Of a DNA stretch of 64,000 nucleotides, positions 60,295 through 64,000 are shown piece by piece (the stretch's first letter is position 1; each line of letters opens with the position of its first letter). Below the pieces are notes generated by a model. It was not told where the DNA came from and made no database searches. It was given only the letters and a program-made list of their open reading frames with translations. The DNA is from Nelumbo lutea (lineage: Eukaryota; Streptophyta; Magnoliopsida; Proteales; Nelumbonaceae). Location: positions 6,561,728 through 6,625,727 of the forward strand of contig JAKGHH010000008.1 of NCBI GenBank assembly GCA_022828595.1, read 5' to 3'. The position numbers and the translations under genes were made by a program.

Positions 60295-63068
60295 TCATTG
60301 GCCTCTTCTTGATGAATGTGAGGATGTGTCTGATTTCTCTGCCAGATAGTGTTCAAGCATGTCTTCTTCATCATCTGCCACTCCACAGAAATAGAGTATT
60401 AGAATTATTCAAATTGAAAGAAATAGTGCTTGCCAATCTTGGTATCATCCTAGAAATGGATAGAAAGAATAGTTCTACGTAGTTTAAGTGGAACATTAAG
60501 TGAGAAAAGTCACCTTCAAAATCATCATCGTCAAAGTCGATGTCTTCCTCATCTTCCTCATCAGAGCCTTCAGTGACTGGCAAGGCACCTTTCTGTCAAC
60601 CAAAGTAAGACACAAAAACAATTATAATTTTTTTTGAAGAATAAAGATAAAACAATTATAATTGCATACATTATAACCTCTAAAATTCTAATACGGGTTC
60701 ACAAAATATCAAGTATGCAGTATAGAATAATTCATAAAAAAAAGTATGATGCAGTATATAATAACTCTATACATCAATAACCTAAGAGATAGTGAAGAAG
60801 AAACAAAATACCGCAGCTCTGCCACTTTCAAACCACTGCCGACCAGTCAGCTTCTTCTCTTTGGGTGCTGTGAGTGCAGACTCTGGCATCAGCCTGAAAA
60901 GTGGTGTATGGTTATTAATCATGAAGATTAAAGTCAGTATCCCATAACTGAGGAAATAATAACAACATCCATAATGTAGGTGTGAAGATTCAAACTGCAG
61001 ATAGCCAGGCTCTCCACATTGTATCAGTGAGCCCCATGTGCATCCTGTCTCTAATCCCACTAACCCACTAACTAGGTTTAGCATACAACACCTCGTAGTT
61101 ATGGAGGTGAAAGCTGCATTGGAATACAAAAAAAAGGCGATAATCATGGATGCCCCAAGAAACATTGGCCTTCAGAAGTGGAGGTAAAAGGTTCGTGGTG
61201 ATAGAAACATGATGGCATTTAATTACTGACCTGCTTGGTCACTATATGAAATGAGGTGATCTCATTGTTTATGTTCTATATAGAGTTCACCATCTAAAAT
61301 TGGATCTATTCCTAGTTGGCAATAAAATATTGAAGTAAAATCATGTAAAGTTTTCCTTTCTGCTAAGTAGATATTTATTCAGAAAGGAAAAAATACAAAT
61401 AGGTCTCTAACATACACCCCAAGTCAGCACAAGTCTAGCACGTAGCCAAGCTTACAAGTACCATGTCAAGAGGACAACAAGCCATCCTCTACTCTAGATG
61501 CTTCACTGCAACAAAACAGGCTCAAAACACAGCCTATGCCATCAGGATGGCCTGTAAGAAAATTCCTATGAAGTAAGGAATCAACTTCCTAACCTGACAT
61601 GCCTGGAGAGAGAACTTACTTGGCTCGTTCTAGGGCTAGCTCTGCTTCGAAACGTTCTCTCCATGCAAGAAATGTATCAACAGTAACCGGTTCTCCATGT
61701 GGTACAATTATCTGAAAATAAAATATGAAGAAACTTGTCCAGCATATGCACAAAAAGCAAAGCATTTCTAACATGAAGTTATGGGGGTCAAATCCACAGG
61801 TCATCACAAGCATGTTGACGTTGAAAGAATACATACATAAAAAAAAAGAACCTAAGCAGGTCATCAACAAATTAGTTGTAATTCAAGAATATTATTGATG
61901 TGGAATAAACGGTAGCTATTAGCTATTACCAAAATTATTTGTGAATTATGTATGCCTCAATCCTTGTCTCAAGTCCATCACTCTACTTGTGGCTTGATAT
62001 CAAGGGGAAAAAACTTTCCCATCTAAGTTGATATTTGTTTCATTAAACAAGTTATTTAATTATCTATACAAGTCCAAGATTGCATGGTTCAAACAACCAA
62101 TGGTACAACTATGGCCAATTTAGTAAATGTAACTAGATTCTCTATTTTTTAGTTTTTTTAACTCTTTAAGTCTGGCATTATTAGGATTTTTCTTGTCGTA
62201 CTAATTTTACGCAGGCACTTATCAATTTTTTACCCTCTACTTCCTATCTTTTTTTCTAAATTACAGTTCATATGCTCATTTTTCTATCAATTTTTTCCCT
62301 CAACCTATTTCTTGTCATGGACCTACCATTGGTTCTGCAGAGACAAATTGAGAGAGCTGATTTCTTCAATTTCCAATCATAAACCTTCATAGTTCTCTTA
62401 CACTAGCTGCATCCTTGATTTCCACCTCTTTTTTCCCCACAAATCCGCCTAAACTATGGCCATCCTTCAAATATTATTCCATACAGCCTAGTTCAAAGTA
62501 ATAAGTATTAAAGCTTATCTTCTTTGTTTATCAACATTTGGTCCAGTATCTGGGATCTGTCATTCTTTAAACTAAATGAGACCTGTTTTAGACCTTATCT
62601 AGTTCTAGTATTAGTTTGACATCTCGGAGCTTGACATAAGTTTGTGTGTAATTAGTACTACGATAATAAAATGAACCACAGTAACAAAATAGAGAAGATA
62701 AAAGTACAAAGCGATCAACAGAATAGAAGAAACAGGACTCATGTTGCCAACCCCATATAGTTTGGATAAGGCTTGGTAAATTATCTAGGATAAAGAACTT
62801 CTAGGTCCAATTATTTTATAATTTTTTCCTTTCCTTGCAGCCAAGAAGGATGAAAGATAGTTCGGCATTATCAACTGAGATCACACCTTCAATTCAGAAA
62901 CAAAGCAGTGAAAGTCATAGGCAGGACAAGCAGCCATACGTCATCTTTAGCTGTATCTTCTTCTTCAGTTTCTGAAACCCCGGCATCTTGACCAAACCTT
63001 TCACCCAACCACTCTTTAGCTGATGTAACAAGTGTGTAAATCATAGCCATACCAAGATTCTCAGATGC
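60295..63068 (-). CDS. RWD-domain protein, RWDD1/Gir2 (DFRP2) type, C-terminal part
   Basis: Visible exons, 5' to 3': 63068-62940, 61711-61620, 60893-60812, 60592-60514, 60374-60295 (462 nt, 153 codons plus stop). GT/AG junctions and phases fit. The order of motifs follows the family: end of the RWD domain (ASENLGMAMIYTLVTSAKEW), acidic linker, IIVPHGEPVTVDTFLAWRER, LTGRQWFESGRA (DFRP-like motif), a very acidic stretch EDEEDIDFDDDDFE, and a C-terminal DMLEHYLAEKSD. Family members bind DRG-type GTPases and, in yeast, Gcn1, linking them to ribosome function; they are not active E2 enzymes despite the common 'ubiquitin-conjugating family' label. The N-terminal exons with most of the RWD domain are not in 63069-64000 and must lie past the window edge. 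The gene is convergent with the GDH-like gene. Confidence 0.9.
60616..60663 (-). mobile_element. Tail-only insertion in the last-but-one region of the RWD gene
   Basis: AAACAATTATAATT at 60616-60629 and 60650-60663 (perfect, 14 bp) flanks a 20-bp insert. On the minus strand the insert ends in TTC plus about seven A. It lies in the intron 24 bp upstream of the exon starting at 60592. Confidence 0.5.
62720..62790 (+). mobile_element. RTE-type LINE 3' end fragment
   Basis: AACAGGACTCATGTTGCCAA, then CCCCATATAGTTTGGATAAGG, is a diverged copy of the RTE 3' word seen at about 16017 and 23530. It lies in an intron of the RWD gene, antisense to it. Confidence 0.5.
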
Positions 63069-64000
63069 CTATGACACAGAAATGATCCAAATATCACAAT
63101 TAACTGAGTTGCAGAGACAAAGAAATGGAAAGTGCAGGTATTTCAGTTTCTGTCAGTTGACATCAAAATGAAAGTCTTGCTTACATGACTGAAGATAAGA
63201 TAAACCTTCTTATATGCCAATTAAAAGAGAAACAATACTAAGTTTATTTTAAATCCTCAACCAATAGAGAGCTCAAAGTTGCAATTGACAAATAATACCC
63301 ATTAACTATGACATTATAGTAGTAGCAGTATGGTAATAAGATAGCAACAGAAACTCAAAAACAACTGCAGACCCATCCCACCTTTGAATCAACTCATAAA
63401 CACAACAACCATACTGCAGAAAGAAAGGACTTATGGAACAATATCCTTTTTCTTTCTTCTTTTCAGATGGCGTTGGGGAGCATCCAGCCCATCTACTTTT
63501 CGGGTAAATAGAGTGAATTGTTTGGAAAACATGCACCAAAATGAACATTACATAATGAACACCAAAAAAAAAAGCATCAGTTCAGTTATATAACTATGAA
63601 TCAAGTTTAAAAAAAAATGTTTTGGAAACTAAGCTATAATGAATTCTACAACCATGCTACAAAATAAACAAAGATGGTATATAAACCATGCTAAAATTGG
63701 GCTTTGCTCAAGTTAAACTATTGCTCATTTAGATAGAAAAGGAGAGATCTGGTGAACTGAGGTTCAAGAATAGGGTAGCCCATTTTCTACCAAAGTGTTC
63801 CCCTGCATGTCCTAACAAAAATGGTATTTCCTCCATGTTCCTTTCTTAAGTTTTGCGCTCCAAAATTTTCTATGGGGTTCCCCATTATAATTTGTTATCC
63901 CCCCAACCAAAACCAGATTTGGTCCTCACAAAAGCATCCTCACAGCCCCTTGCAGCCGTGCATTGAGAACATCTCTGTACTTGTATGTTTTTATTCATGG
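63069..64000 (-). other. Intron of the RWD gene running off the window
   Basis: No exon encoding the N-terminal RWD residues was found here. The sequence is AT-rich with no recognised element, so the intron continues past the right edge. Confidence 0.45.

Overview
The window is nuclear DNA of a flowering plant. Three host genes have many small exons with GT/AG splice sites, AT-rich introns and proteins close to angiosperm families. The surrounding DNA is full of plant L1-type LINEs with an RNase H domain, RTE-type LINE fragments, hAT and foldback MITEs, and one GC-rich LTR-like block. The long introns and LINE load suggest a non-grass, probably woody or early-diverging eudicot; the species cannot be fixed from the sequence.

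Layout. 1-5.9 kb is intergenic with small inverted-repeat elements. 5.9-28.2 kb, minus strand, is a UBP6/UBP7-type proteasome-associated deubiquitinase: 18 coding exons (1,440 nt, 479 aa) spread over 22.3 kb because introns 1, 4 and 10 hold LINEs, several nested in others. 28.2-38.3 kb is the divergent intergenic region, with hAT MITEs and one decayed LINE of a different clade. 38.3-54.5 kb, plus strand, is a glutamate-dehydrogenase-family gene of 15 coding exons (630 aa). It has an N-terminal C2H2-like zinc finger and lacks a catalytic lysine. Its 6.7 kb first coding intron contains nested minus-strand LINEs. 54.5-60.3 kb is the convergent intergenic region with minisatellites, an LTR-like block, a LINE and a MITE. 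60.3-63.1 kb, minus strand, is the C-terminal part of an RWD-domain protein (RWDD1/Gir2/DFRP2 type) whose first exons lie beyond the right edge.

The trio UBP6, GDH-like, RWD matches the order I recall for Arabidopsis AT1G51710, AT1G51720 and AT1G51730, so this looks like an old conserved block inflated by retrotransposons. The genes are not an operon. Two act in protein quality control or translation-linked processes (proteasomal deubiquitination; DRG GTPase partner). The middle one is probably a catalytically altered dehydrogenase.

The most notable signals are the missing catalytic lysine in the GDH-like protein, a family of 'tail-only' insertions (15-80 bp, mostly poly-A/T, with 10-19 bp target-site duplications), a tandem duplication copying the splice acceptor of UBP6 exon 2, and several LINE-in-LINE insertions that can be dated relative to each other by their target-site duplications.
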